Shown: piece after piece, positions 1-7,462 of the stretch | Layout of the letters: each line of letters starts with the position of its first letter | How positions within the stretch are numbered: position 1 is the stretch's first letter | DNA from: JAYVYM01 sp046593925 | GTDB taxonomy: Bacteria > Actinomycetota > Actinomycetes > Mycobacteriales > SCTD01 | Direction: 5' to 3' | DNA length: 12,792 nt | Assembly: GCA_046593925.1 (NCBI GenBank) | Contig: JBKJQN010000110.1 | Location: forward strand, 1-12,792 | Notes under the pieces: model-generated | The model's database searches: none | What the model was told of the DNA's origin: nothing | The model's input: only the letters and a program-made list of their open reading frames with translations | Position numbers and translations under genes: made by a program

Positions 1-1608
1 GTCGCCCCAGCCGCCGCCTCCCCACGTCACGAAGTGCAGCAGGTCACCTTCCTCGACCGGCACGTCGTGGACCTTGCTGCCCAAAACCTCCTGGCTGCCG
101 TCGGCCCGCTCCAGCCACTTCCGACTGCGGGCGCCCGGCTCGCCGCCGTTGACACCCCACGGGTAGGTCAGCCACCGGTCGTCGTGGATGGCGATAGTGC
201 CCCCCTCCAGGAAGCGGTAGGCGACGTCGACCGCGTTGCCGCCGCGGTGCAGACCGGCGCCGCCGGTGTCACTGAGGGTCTCCCAGCGCTCGATCCGCAG
301 CGGGTAGTAGGACTCGAGGTACTCGCAGGGGATGTTGACAAACGACGGCCAGAGCGAGTGGCCGTCGGGCCCGTCGCCGATCGGCCGGCCGGGGATGCCG
401 CCGAAGCCGATCGAGTAGAGCTGGAACCACTCGCCCTTGCGCTCGCCCTCGCCGTACGTCCCGGAGTACATGAAGTGCGGTGAGGACGAGAAGCCGGCGG
501 CGTTGAGCAGGTCGGGGTTCTTCTGGCCGAGCAGGCCGCCGAACAGGTCGAAGACCCGGCCGATCCCATGGTTGCGCGCGTTGAGCGCCGCGGGGTAGGC
601 CGGCTTCCAGAACGAGCCGTCCGGGATGACGACGTCGACCAGGTCGTAGAAGCCGTCGTTCCACAGGATCTGCGGGTCGGCCACGGTGATCATGTAGATG
701 CCGAAGAACATCTTCACGAGGTTCTCATTGATGTAGTAATTGATCGGACCGTGCGCCTGGGGTGCGCTCCCGGTGAAGTCGAGGGTCACCTTGTCGCCCG
801 TGCGCGTCAGGCTCAGGACCAGCTCGTACGGGCCGTACCCGACGCCGTCGTCGCAGATGTAGTCGCGAAACGACAGCGTCTCGCCGTCCTCGAAGATCAT
901 GGCGAGCAGCGTCTTCATCGCCTGGTGGTTGCGCTCGAGCAGCGCGTCGAGGGAGGACAGGTACGTGTCGACGCCGAAGCGCGCGCACATCTCCTGCACC
1001 CGGCGGGCGGCAGTGCGGCACGCCGCGACGATGCCGTTGAGGTCCGCCCGGTTCCAATCCGGCTTGCGGACCTGGTTGAGGATGATGGTGAGCGGGTCCT
1101 CGTTGAGGATGCCCCTCTTGTAAAGCTTGAAGGGCGGGATGACCACGCCCTCCTCGAAGATCGTCCTGGCGTCGGTCGGCATCGACGAGGGCGTCTTGCC
1201 GCCGACATCGGTCATGTGGCCGAACATCGCCGCCCACCCGACGACCCGGCCGCCGAAGAAGATCGGGAGCACGACCAGCCAGTCGTTGGCGTGGCTGATG
1301 GCGGCGTCGCAGGCGTACGGGTCTGACGTCAGGAGGACGTCACCCTCCTCGATCGTCCCCGCGAAGCGGTCGAGCAGCGCCGGCACCGAGAGGCCGAATT
1401 GGCCGACGACCATCTTCCCGTCGCGGTCGCCGATCAAAGGAAACTCGTCGTGCTGCTCGCGGATCCCGGGCGACAACGCCGTCCGGAAGAGCACCTCGTC
1501 CATCTCGTAGCGGGCGTTGCGCAGCCCGTTCTCGACGAGGTCGAGCGTGACGACGTCGACGCCGACCGGGGCGAACGGCGCGGTGCTGGTCTCGATGATC
1601 TGAGCCAT
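1..1608 (-). CDS. hyuB: Hydantoinase B/oxoprolinase-family protein (HyuB-like), 3' end cut by window edge
   Basis: The B subunit of the ATP-dependent hydantoinase/oxoprolinase/acetone-carboxylase-like group works with an A subunit (next gene) in the cytoplasm on hydantoins, 5-oxoproline-like lactams or related substrates. Reading the minus strand from ATG at 1608 gives 536 uninterrupted residues to the window edge. The start MAQIIETSTAPFAPVGVDVV is followed by a typical N-terminal stretch (RTALSPGIREQHDE), the motif FGHMTDVGGKTPSSMPTDA, LDFTGSAPQAHGPINYY in the middle, and near the visible end LSDTGGAGLHRGGNAVDV and FVTWGGGGWGD. GGGGWGD is the usual family signature close to the C-terminus, so probably only a few dozen residues are missing. 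GGAGGG lies 10 bases before the ATG. The start is 6 bases after the hyuA stop, so the two are almost certainly cotranscribed. Family assignment is firm; the substrate (N-methylhydantoin, oxoproline, caprolactam, or a carboxylase reaction) cannot be told from sequence. Confidence 0.95.
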   Translation of the reverse strand, partial: MAQIIETSTAPFAPVGVDVVTLDLVENGLRNARYEMDEVLFRTALSPGIREQHDEFPLIGDRDGKMVVGQFGLSVPALLDRFAGTIEEGDVLLTSDPYACDAAISHANDWLVVLPIFFGGRVVGWAAMFGHMTDVGGKTPSSMPTDARTIFEEGVVIPPFKLYKRGILNEDPLTIILNQVRKPDWNRADLNGIVAACRTAARRVQEMCARFGVDTYLSSLDALLERNHQAMKTLLAMIFEDGETLSFRDYICDDGVGYGPYELVLSLTRTGDKVTLDFTGSAPQAHGPINYYINENLVKMFFGIYMITVADPQILWNDGFYDLVDVVIPDGSFWKPAYPAALNARNHGIGRVFDLFGGLLGQKNPDLLNAAGFSSSPHFMYSGTYGEGERKGEWFQLYSIGFGGIPGRPIGDGPDGHSLWPSFVNIPCEYLESYYPLRIERWETLSDTGGAGLHRGGNAVDVAYRFLEGGTIAIHDDRWLTYPWGVNGGEPGARSRKWLERADGSQEVLGSKVHDVPVEEGDLLHFVTWGGGGWGD

Positions 1609-1614
1609 GACAGG

Positions 1615-3690
1615 TCAGCCCTCCGTCGGGCGGATGAGCAGGCATCCGCTGGGGTGGACGGTCGCGCTGTGTCCGGGCAGCACGAGCGTGGTGGAGTCCA
1701 TCTCGGTGATCACGGCGGGCCCGGGGACGACGTTGCCGGCGAGCAGCAGGCCGCGGTCGTAGAGCCCGGCCTCGGCGCTGGCCCCGTCGACCCAGACCGG
1801 GGTCGAGGAGACCCGCGCCTTGGAGGCGTCCGCGTTGTCGGCCTCAAGCGTGATGCCGGCGACGTCCGGGCGCGGCCCGCTCGCCGAGGCGCGGACGTTG
1901 ACGACCTCGTGCTCATTGTTGAGCAGGAAGGAGAACAGGCGCTCGTGCTCGGCGTCGAAGGCCGCGGTCAAGGCGCCAAGGCCGCTGTCGTTGCCGCCGC
2001 GTCCGCCGTCGAACGAGGCCAGGTCCACGTCGACTGGGATCTCGAAGCCCTGCCCGTGGTATCGCATATCGACCTGGTAGCTGAGCTCCTGGTTCTCGCG
2101 GGGCACGCCCTGCCCGATCAGCGTCTGCGCGGCGGCGTCGGCCAGCTCGGTGAGCACGCCCTCCAGGTCGTCGTCGGACAGGCCCGAAAGCGGGCGGATG
2201 AAGGTGCGGGCCGCGTCGTCGCGCAAGCTGGTGGTCGCGTCGCCGTACGCGCAGAGGACCCCGGGGGACGGCGGGATGATGACCGGCCACGAGCCGATCA
2301 GCCGGCCGAGCGCGTTGGCGTGCAGCGGGCCGGCGCCCCCGAAGGCGACCAGGGCGAAGTCGCGGGGGTCGAAGCCCTGCTGCACCGAGACCAGGCGCAG
2401 CGCACCGAACATGTTCTCGTTGACGATGTCGACGATGCCCGCAGCCGCGGCCTCGGCGGTGTCGAGCGAGGTCGCGTCGGCGATCGTCTGGACCGCCGCC
2501 CGGGCCGCGGCCGCGTCCAGGCTGATCTCGCCGCCCGCAAGGTCGCTGGGCAGGTGCCCGAGGACGACGTTGGCATCGGTGACGGTGGGCGCCGTGCCCC
2601 CGCCGCCGTACGCGGCGGGGCCCGGCTGGGCGCCGGCCGACTGGGGCCCGACCCGCAGCGCCTTCGTGAGCGGTGGCACGTGGGCGATCGAGCCGCCGCC
2701 GGCGCCGACCGTGCGCACGTCCACCGACGTGGCCCGGACCTTCAGGTCGCCCACCGTCGTCTCGCGGCCGATCCGTGGCTGCAGGCCCTGGACAAGGGCG
2801 ACGTCGGTCGACGTCCCACCCATGTCGAAGGTCAGGAAGTCGCGGAAGCCGGCCTGCTCGGCCGCCCACACAGCTCCCGTGACGCCGCCGGCGGGTCCGG
2901 ACAGCAGCAGCGACACCGGGTTGGCCGCGGCGACCTCGACGCTGGCGAGGCCGCCGTCGCTGCGCAGGATCGACAGCGTGCCGGTCACGCCGCTCGCGGC
3001 AAGCTGCGTGGCCAGGTTGCTGACGTACCTGGCGACCTGTGGCTGCACGTAGCCGTTCGCGACCGTGGTGATGGTGCGCTCGTACTCCCGCAGCTCTGGC
3101 AGCACGTTCGAGGACAGCGAAACCGGGATGTCCGGCAGCACCTCGGCCGCCAGCTCGGCGATCCGGCGCTCGTGGTCGGGGTTGGCGAAGGAGTTGATGA
3201 GCGAGATGCAGAGCGCCTCGACCCCCCGGTCGGCGAGGCGCTGGAGCTTCGCCGTGATGTCGGCCTCGTCGAGCGCGGTGAGCACCTCCCCGGTCGAGGA
3301 GACCCGCTCGAGGGCCTCGACCGTGTTGGCCAGGTCGGCCAGCGGCTCGGGCTTGGGCCAGATGATCCAGCCGGCCAGACCGCCCGGGACGAACGAGCGA
3401 GCAATCTGGAGCACCTGGCGGAAGCCCCGGGTGGTCACCAGGCCCACCGTCGCGCCCTTGCCCTCCAGGATCGCGTTGGTCGCGACGGTGGTGCCGTGCA
3501 GAACCTCGGAGATGACGTCCAGGCCGACCCCGGCCCGGTCGCACACCTGCCGGACGCCGCGCAGCACGCCGATGCTCTGGTCCTGCGGCGTCGAGGCCGT
3601 CTTGGCGCGCCAGGTGCGGCCGCTGTCCTCGTCGATCAGGAGGACGTCGGTGAAGGTGCCTCCGACGTCCACGCCCAGCCGGTAGCTCAT
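1615..3690 (-). CDS. hyuA: Hydantoinase A/oxoprolinase-family protein (HyuA-like ATP-dependent subunit)
   Basis: This is the ATP-using subunit of a hydantoinase/oxoprolinase-type complex, 691 residues, normal for the stand-alone A subunit. The start MSYRLGVDVGGTFTDVLLID carries the ASKHA phosphate-binding motif (DVGGTFTD, residues 8-15). HGTTVATNA lies at 65-73 in the N-terminal Hydant_A_N domain. The central hydantoinase/oxoprolinase domain shows LLSGPAGGVTGA at about 262-273, a second phosphate motif DMGGTSTD at 289-296 and VGAGGGSIA at 328-336. GGAGPLHAN follows further on, and a C-terminal domain contains YHGQGFEIPV. The frame is open for 82 more codons upstream, but MSYRLG is the family's true N-terminus and is preceded by a modest purine-rich GAGCGAGG. 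It is followed after 6 bases by hyuB and preceded by the GntR regulator, with a 19-base gap, so the three read as one operon. Substrate unknown; ATP-dependent ring opening or carboxylation is known for the family. Confidence 0.96.
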   Translation of the reverse strand: MSYRLGVDVGGTFTDVLLIDEDSGRTWRAKTASTPQDQSIGVLRGVRQVCDRAGVGLDVISEVLHGTTVATNAILEGKGATVGLVTTRGFRQVLQIARSFVPGGLAGWIIWPKPEPLADLANTVEALERVSSTGEVLTALDEADITAKLQRLADRGVEALCISLINSFANPDHERRIAELAAEVLPDIPVSLSSNVLPELREYERTITTVANGYVQPQVARYVSNLATQLAASGVTGTLSILRSDGGLASVEVAAANPVSLLLSGPAGGVTGAVWAAEQAGFRDFLTFDMGGTSTDVALVQGLQPRIGRETTVGDLKVRATSVDVRTVGAGGGSIAHVPPLTKALRVGPQSAGAQPGPAAYGGGGTAPTVTDANVVLGHLPSDLAGGEISLDAAAARAAVQTIADATSLDTAEAAAAGIVDIVNENMFGALRLVSVQQGFDPRDFALVAFGGAGPLHANALGRLIGSWPVIIPPSPGVLCAYGDATTSLRDDAARTFIRPLSGLSDDDLEGVLTELADAAAQTLIGQGVPRENQELSYQVDMRYHGQGFEIPVDVDLASFDGGRGGNDSGLGALTAAFDAEHERLFSFLLNNEHEVVNVRASASGPRPDVAGITLEADNADASKARVSSTPVWVDGASAEAGLYDRGLLLAGNVVPGPAVITEMDSTTLVLPGHSATVHPSGCLLIRPTEG

Positions 3691-3709
3691 CGTGCCTCGC
3701 TCTCTTGGT

Positions 3710-4396
3710 TCAGGGGCTCGCTGCGTGCAGGGGGGACGGTGTGCGGGGCGACGCGGCGTCGATGCGCGGGCCGAGCAGCGAGGCCCGCGCCGACAACAGG
3801 TGACTGTGCATGACGCTCTCGGCCCACTCGGGGTCCCGGGCGCGTACGGCCGCGACGATCTCGAGGTGGTGCTGGACGCTGCGCCGCATCGCGGCTTCGT
3901 CGAACGAGTGCTGGGTGCGGGACAGGACCGACGCATGAACCAGCCCTCTCAGGGCGGCGGCCAACGTTCTGCTGCCCGCGACCGACAACAGCAGCCCGTG
4001 GAACGCCGCGTTGAGCTCGGTCAGCCGGTTGAGGTCACAAGACCACAGGGGAAGCGCGACCGGCTCCATCGCCCGGGCGAGGGCTCCGAGCTCCTCCACC
4101 TGCTCGGGCGTCGCCAGCCGGGCGGTCGCCGCGGCTGCCAGACCCTCAAGGTGGGCCCGCAGCACGAAGGTCTGCTCGACCTCGCGGTCGGTCCAGGCCG
4201 TGACGCGGGCCCCCTTGTTGGAGGTCACCTCCACGAGCCCCTCGGTCGACAGCCGGCGAAGCGCCTCGCGGACGGGCGTGCGGCTCATGCCCAGGGTCTC
4301 GGCGAGCTCGACCTCCCCGAGGCGTCCGCCAGGGGCGAGCTCGCCGCCCAGGATGAGGTCGCGCAGGGCGTCCTCCGCCCGGTCCACTGCCGCCAC
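3710..4396 (-). CDS. GntR-family transcriptional regulator, FadR/FCD subfamily
   Basis: A 228-residue DNA-binding regulator, probably sensing a carboxylate pathway intermediate. Residues 4-70 form the GntR winged helix: RAEDALRDLILGGELAPGG, then the helix-turn-helix LAETLGMSRTPVREALRRLS at 31-50, then the wing TEGLVEVTSNKGARV. Residues 75-210 form the FCD effector domain. Likely metal ligands are His133 (AAFHGLL), His177 (HHLEI) and His199 (HSHLL). The usual Asp four residues before the first His is Asn129, a variation seen in this family. The frame is open far upstream, but that part is antisense to the lyase gene. The GTG at 4396 is preferred because AGGGGGTG sits about 5 bases before it. 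It heads the hyuAB operon and diverges from the two lyase genes, which suggests it controls both sides from the shared intergenic region. Family firm; ligand not predictable. Confidence 0.93.
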   Translation of the reverse strand: MAAVDRAEDALRDLILGGELAPGGRLGEVELAETLGMSRTPVREALRRLSTEGLVEVTSNKGARVTAWTDREVEQTFVLRAHLEGLAAAATARLATPEQVEELGALARAMEPVALPLWSCDLNRLTELNAAFHGLLLSVAGSRTLAAALRGLVHASVLSRTQHSFDEAAMRRSVQHHLEIVAAVRARDPEWAESVMHSHLLSARASLLGPRIDAASPRTPSPLHAASP

Positions 4397-4411
4397 GCGC
4401 TCACCCCCTGA

Positions 4412-4486
4412 GTTGTACGCAACGTAGAGACGTGTGCCGGGCGCGTCTAGCCCTCCTCGGTAACTTCTCGAAGTCTTTGCATACAT
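4412..4486. promoter_or_regulatory. Candidate GntR operator/divergent promoter region
   Basis: The region between the divergent regulator and the first lyase gene contains three short inverted motifs. GTTGTACGCAAC at 4412-4423 has perfect GTTG/CAAC arms around four bases. ACTTCTCGAAGT at 4463-4474 has 5-bp arms around two bases. TTGCATACAT at 4477-4486 resembles the TTGTATACAA-like palindromes bound by several FadR-type GntR proteins. The first lies just upstream of the regulator's ribosome-binding site, so binding there could repress its own operon. No convincing -35/-10 pair could be fixed on either strand. The operator role is inference from position and family knowledge. Confidence 0.4.
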
Positions 4487-4546
4487 GGGCACAGAGGGGT
4501 AGACACGCGGTGCGCGGGCGTCCAAGTCCGGCGCCAGGAGGTGCTG

Positions 4547-5413
4547 ATGATCGAGGACCTGCCCGGGTTCGCGGCGCTCCTGGCCACCGGCCACGGTCCG
4601 CTGGTGCTGCCCGGGGTCGGCACTCCGCTCGAGGCTGTCGTCGCGGCCGCCGCCGGCTTCGAGGGGGTCTACCTCAGCGGGTACGCGACCGCGGGCTGGC
4701 AGTCCGGCAAGCCCGACATCGGGCTGACCGGGCTGCGCGAGGTCCTGGACTGCCTGACCGCCGTCAAGGACCGGCTGCCGCACCCGGTCCTCGTCGACGC
4801 CGACACCGGCTACGGCGACGTCACCAACGTCGCCGACACGGTGCGCCGCCTCGAGGCGGCAGGCGCAGCCGGGGTGCAGCTGGAGGATCAGACCTGGCCC
4901 AAGCGCTGCGGGCACCTGGACGGCAAGACCGTCGAGCCGCTCGACGTCATGGTGCGCAAGCTGCGGGCCGCGCTCGCGGCGCGCCGCAGCCCGAAGCTGT
5001 TCCTCGTGGCGCGCACCGATGCGCGCTCGCCGCTCGGCCTGGACGAGGCGATCCGACGGGCGCAGGTCTACGCCGAGCTGGGGGTCGACGCGGTATTCGT
5101 CGACGCCCCACACTCGCTCGACGAGCTGAAGCGGATCGGCGCCGAGGTGCCGGGCCACCTGGTCGTCAACATCTCCGAGTCCGGCCTGACCCCGGTCTCG
5201 CCCGCCGCAGAGCTCGGCGCGCTGGGATTTGACATCGTGCTCTATCCGACCGGAGCGCTGCGCAGCGCGGCTACGGCGGTGCAGTCGTACTTCAGGCATC
5301 TGCGCGCCCGCGGTGACTCCGCGGGCAGCCCGCAGGAAATCATGACGCTCGGTGACTTCAACGCGCTCGTCGGGCTCGAGGACTTCCAGCGCGAGGAGCG
5401 CGCGGCCCTCTGA
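4547..5413 (+). CDS. Isocitrate lyase/PEP-mutase superfamily protein, copy 1
   Basis: A 288-residue TIM-barrel enzyme of the isocitrate lyase/phosphoenolpyruvate mutase superfamily, expected to make or break a C-C bond next to a carboxylate with Mg2+. Visible motifs are VDADTGYGD (83-91, metal site), QLEDQ (111-115), KRCGH (119-123, with catalytic Cys121 as in methylisocitrate, isocitrate and dimethylmalate lyases) and VARTDAR (154-160). The Cys motif argues against PEP mutase or phosphonopyruvate hydrolase. The substrate loop is unusual: LSGYATAGWQSGKPDIG (43-59) replaces the common pattern of small residues before LGLPDIG. ATG 4547 is chosen because AGGAGG ends 5 bases before it; the in-frame GTG at 4541 overlaps that site. 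It diverges from the GntR gene and is followed after 73 bases by a paralogue, so an operon is likely. The name carboxyvinyl-carboxyphosphonate phosphorylmutase often given to such proteins is probably not the real function. Confidence 0.93.
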   Translation: MIEDLPGFAALLATGHGPLVLPGVGTPLEAVVAAAAGFEGVYLSGYATAGWQSGKPDIGLTGLREVLDCLTAVKDRLPHPVLVDADTGYGDVTNVADTVRRLEAAGAAGVQLEDQTWPKRCGHLDGKTVEPLDVMVRKLRAALAARRSPKLFLVARTDARSPLGLDEAIRRAQVYAELGVDAVFVDAPHSLDELKRIGAEVPGHLVVNISESGLTPVSPAAELGALGFDIVLYPTGALRSAATAVQSYFRHLRARGDSAGSPQEIMTLGDFNALVGLEDFQREERAAL

Positions 5414-5421
5414 GGGCCGCG
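5401..5421 (+). terminator. GC-rich perfect inverted repeat over the stop codon of lyase copy 1
   Basis: A 21-base palindrome has 10-bp arms (5401-5410 and 5412-5421) centred on position 5411, the T of the TGA stop. In RNA the innermost pairs would open into a small loop, leaving a very stable GC stem. No U-run follows, so it is not a standard intrinsic terminator. It could attenuate readthrough, protect the upstream message end, or simply reflect codon choice at the C-terminus. The second lyase gene follows 73 bases after the stop. Confidence 0.4.
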
Positions 5422-5486
5422 GCACGACCCGCACCACGACCGCACGACTCATATCGCACGCACCACAACATGAGGAGAGTGCCCCG

Positions 5487-6380
5487 ATGGGGAGCTTCCT
5501 GTCCCCCGCAGACGGCGCCGCCCGCCGGCTGCGCGCGCTGATTGAGGCCCCGGGTCCGCTGCTGGTCCCCGGCGCGTACGACGCGCTGTCCGCGCGCCTG
5601 GTGGAGCAGGCCGGCTTCGACGCGGTCTACATGACGGGGTTCGGTGCCACCGCGTCCCTGCTGGGACTGCCCGACATCGGGTTGCTCTCGATGGCCGAGA
5701 TGGTGGACAACGCCGCCCGGATGGCCCGGGCCGTCGACGTCCCGCTGCTGAGCGACGCCGACACCGGCTACGGCAACGCCGTCAACGTCGCCCGAACGGT
5801 GCAGCAGTTCGAGCGCGCGGGCGTCGCCGCCGTCCAGCTCGAGGACCAGGTCTCGCCCAAGCGCTGCGGCCACATGACCGGAAAGCAGGTGGTCCCGGTC
5901 GACGAGATGATCGAGAAGGTGCAGGCAGCGGTCGAGGCCCGCACCGACCCGGACCTGGTGCTCATCGCCCGCACGGACGCGCGGGCCGTCGACGGCCTGG
6001 ACGCCGCGCTCGCGCGGGCGGACGCCTACCGCGAAGCCGGCGCCGACGTGCTGTTCATTGAGGCGCCGGAGAGCGAGGCCGAGGTGCGCGAGGTGGCCGA
6101 GGCGTTCCCGGGCGTGCCGCTGCTGTTCAACTGGGTCGAGCGTGGCTTCACCCCGATGCTGCAGCTCGTCGAGCTCGTCGAGCTCGGCTTCGCCGTCGTG
6201 CTGTTCCCGGTCGCGACGCTGTTCTCCGCCACGACCGGGATGCAGCGCTACCTGTCGCAGCTGCGCGCGAGCGGTACGCCGCTGCCGGCGCTTGCCGACG
6301 CCATCCCTTTCGACGAGTTCACCGACCTCGTCGGCCTACCCGAGGTCCGCGCCTTCGAGTCCCGCATCTCCTCGGGCTGA
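5487..6380 (+). CDS. Isocitrate lyase/PEP-mutase superfamily protein, copy 2 (dimethylmalate/methylisocitrate lyase-like)
   Basis: A 297-residue paralogue of the preceding enzyme, closer to the common pattern of the family. Motifs are VPGAYDALSARLVEQAGFDA (27-46), MTGFGATASLLGLPDIG (49-65), LSDADTGYGN (88-97, metal site), VQLEDQ (116-121), KRCGH with catalytic Cys127 (125-129) followed by MTGKQVVP, IARTDAR (160-166) and FNWVERGFTP (214-223). The stretch after the catalytic Cys (GHMTGKQVVP) resembles 2,3-dimethylmalate lyase and plant petal death protein more than PrpB, which has GHRPNK there. A lyase acting on a substituted malate or related 2-hydroxy acid is the best guess. ATG 5487 follows GAGGAGAG at a normal distance; an in-frame frame continues upstream into the previous gene but has no reason to be used. 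Probably cotranscribed with copy 1 and controlled by the divergent GntR regulator. Confidence 0.94.
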   Translation: MGSFLSPADGAARRLRALIEAPGPLLVPGAYDALSARLVEQAGFDAVYMTGFGATASLLGLPDIGLLSMAEMVDNAARMARAVDVPLLSDADTGYGNAVNVARTVQQFERAGVAAVQLEDQVSPKRCGHMTGKQVVPVDEMIEKVQAAVEARTDPDLVLIARTDARAVDGLDAALARADAYREAGADVLFIEAPESEAEVREVAEAFPGVPLLFNWVERGFTPMLQLVELVELGFAVVLFPVATLFSATTGMQRYLSQLRASGTPLPALADAIPFDEFTDLVGLPEVRAFESRISSG

Positions 6381-6409
6381 CCTGGTCGGTCCCCGCCGGA
6401 CGGCCCTCC

Positions 6410-6990
6410 GCCCCCGGGACCCGGCCCAGGTCCGGCTCCAGCGCGGCGTCGGCGAGGCGCAGGACGTCGGCGGCGACCTGCAGCCCCTCGATGCGGCCAA
6501 GGGGATGTCCTCGTGCTCGATGTTGACCGGCATCTCTGGGTCGACAACATGCAGGGGTCCAGGAACTCCGTCAAGAACGCCAGGTCGTGCCCTCGCCGAG
6601 CGCGACGAAGTCCCAGGGAGTCCTCGGGCCAGGTGTTGGCCCACTCGTCGCCACCGAGGTTGACGCGGTCCTCGTCGGGGGTCAGCCGCCGGAAGCGGTT
6701 GTGGATGACGCCGCAGAGCGCCGCGTGCTCGGTGTCGACCCGGAGGTCCTTGGCAGCGGCCTTCAGGACTGGCGTGCCCAGCGCGCGGACGACGGCCACC
6801 GGTCCATCTGCTTCCAGAACAGGTGGGAAACGTCGAGCTCCGCGCCGAGGTGGGTGGCTCCGGTGCGCTCGATGAGCTGGACGACATCGGCGGCGTTCAA
6901 GACCAGGTTCTGCGGGTGCAGCTCGAGGGCAACCTTGACGTCGCGGTCGGCGGCGACGCCGTCCGCGCGATGACGGGCCCGGGAGGACAA
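6410..6990 (-). pseudogene. Sugar phosphate isomerase/epimerase remnant, frameshifted and 5'-truncated
   Basis: Pieces of one xylose-isomerase-like TIM-barrel protein appear in order on the minus strand but in changing frames. From 6990 down come VALELHPQNLVLNAADVVQL and GAELDVSHLFWKQMD. After a shift near 6805 come PVAVVRALG, DTEHAALCGVIHNRFRRLTP and NLGGDEWANTWPEDS. The next piece, WDFVALGEG, reads in another frame, then HDLAFLTEFL returns to the previous one. After a shift near 6555 comes LHVVDPEMPVNIEHEDIP, and after another near 6490 comes IEGLQVAADVLRLADAALE, close to the usual C-terminus. At least four frame changes, and no N-terminal half (roughly 140 residues missing), rule out a working product. 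It converges on lyase copy 2. It may have belonged to the same catabolic locus or arrived separately. Consistent framing errors could also come from poor sequence, but the missing 5' half argues for real decay. Confidence 0.8.
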
Positions 6991-7100
6991 CCACGTACGG
7001 CTACGCAGTCCAGCGCGACCGGCTCACATCCCCACGCCGGCCCTTCGGACAAGTCAGTTCCCGGACCTGCCATGGCCGACCCTGGGGCCGTGCTGCCAGC

Positions 7101-7120
7101 CCCCTCTTGACACAGAGGGG
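7101..7120. terminator. Short hairpin, terminator-like
   Basis: A perfect 7-bp inverted repeat, CCCCTCT then AGAGGGG, around a 6-base loop. There is no T-run on either side, so a role in termination is uncertain. It lies outside any recognised gene. Confidence 0.3.
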
Positions 7121-7369
7121 AGCCATGAGCAGGCGTCGCCGTACGCCCGGCCCAAGCGATGAGCGCGTGCGCTGAGCATCCGTGGGCCTCCGTACTTTCA
7201 GTGGCCCGGGGAGCTGCCCAGGCGGGCTCGCAGCGGGACCATCCCAGTCTTGTGGACCGACGGGTGATTGCCCGCGCATGGTGAGGGACGATCCGCGGAA
7301 CGCTTGAACCAGCCCAGACCAATCCCGACCAACTGGCACAGAGCGGTCTGCGGCACCCCGCCCGAGCCG

Positions 7370-7394
7370 CGCGTGCCCGCCACTAGGGCACGCG
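7370..7394. terminator. 9-bp GC-rich hairpin
   Basis: A perfect inverted repeat, CGCGTGCCC then GGGCACGCG, around a 7-base loop (7379-7385). The stem is strong but no U-tract follows. It sits about 70 bases from the tRNA-Gly remnant. It could be a terminator of the former tRNA transcription unit, a recombination-associated repeat, or chance in GC-rich DNA. Confidence 0.35.
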
Positions 7395-7462
7395 GCGGGC
7401 ACATCTGCTGTTCAGGTTGGCTACTAAGGGCGGCAAACCAGCCTGCGAGCAGGCACAACGAG

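Larger units (their letters stand above)
6991..7462. other. Non-coding stretch without a recognisable gene
   Basis: About 470 bases with only short open frames on both strands, none with a recognisable family signature, a convincing ribosome-binding site or a consistent frame. It contains two short inverted repeats, listed separately. It probably represents eroded DNA between the isomerase remnant and the tRNA remnant. Confidence 0.5.

Noticed and set aside
34..1510. Plus-strand open frames opposite hyuB
   Set aside because: All are shadows; the minus strand has one unbroken 536-codon family member across the same span.
1399..3813. 804-codon open frame on the plus strand
   Set aside because: It lies antisense to hyuA/hyuB, is very rich in Arg, Gly, Asp and Val, has no family motif, and is the usual shadow of a high-GC gene.
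3691..3936. 82-codon N-terminal extension of HyuA
   Set aside because: The family starts at the MSYRLGVDVGGT motif, and the extension overlaps the regulator gene and is low in family-like sequence.
4397..5452. Upstream extension of the GntR frame on the minus strand, making a 580-residue protein
   Set aside because: The added part is antisense to lyase copy 1. The winged-helix domain starts right after GTG 4396, which has a good ribosome-binding site.
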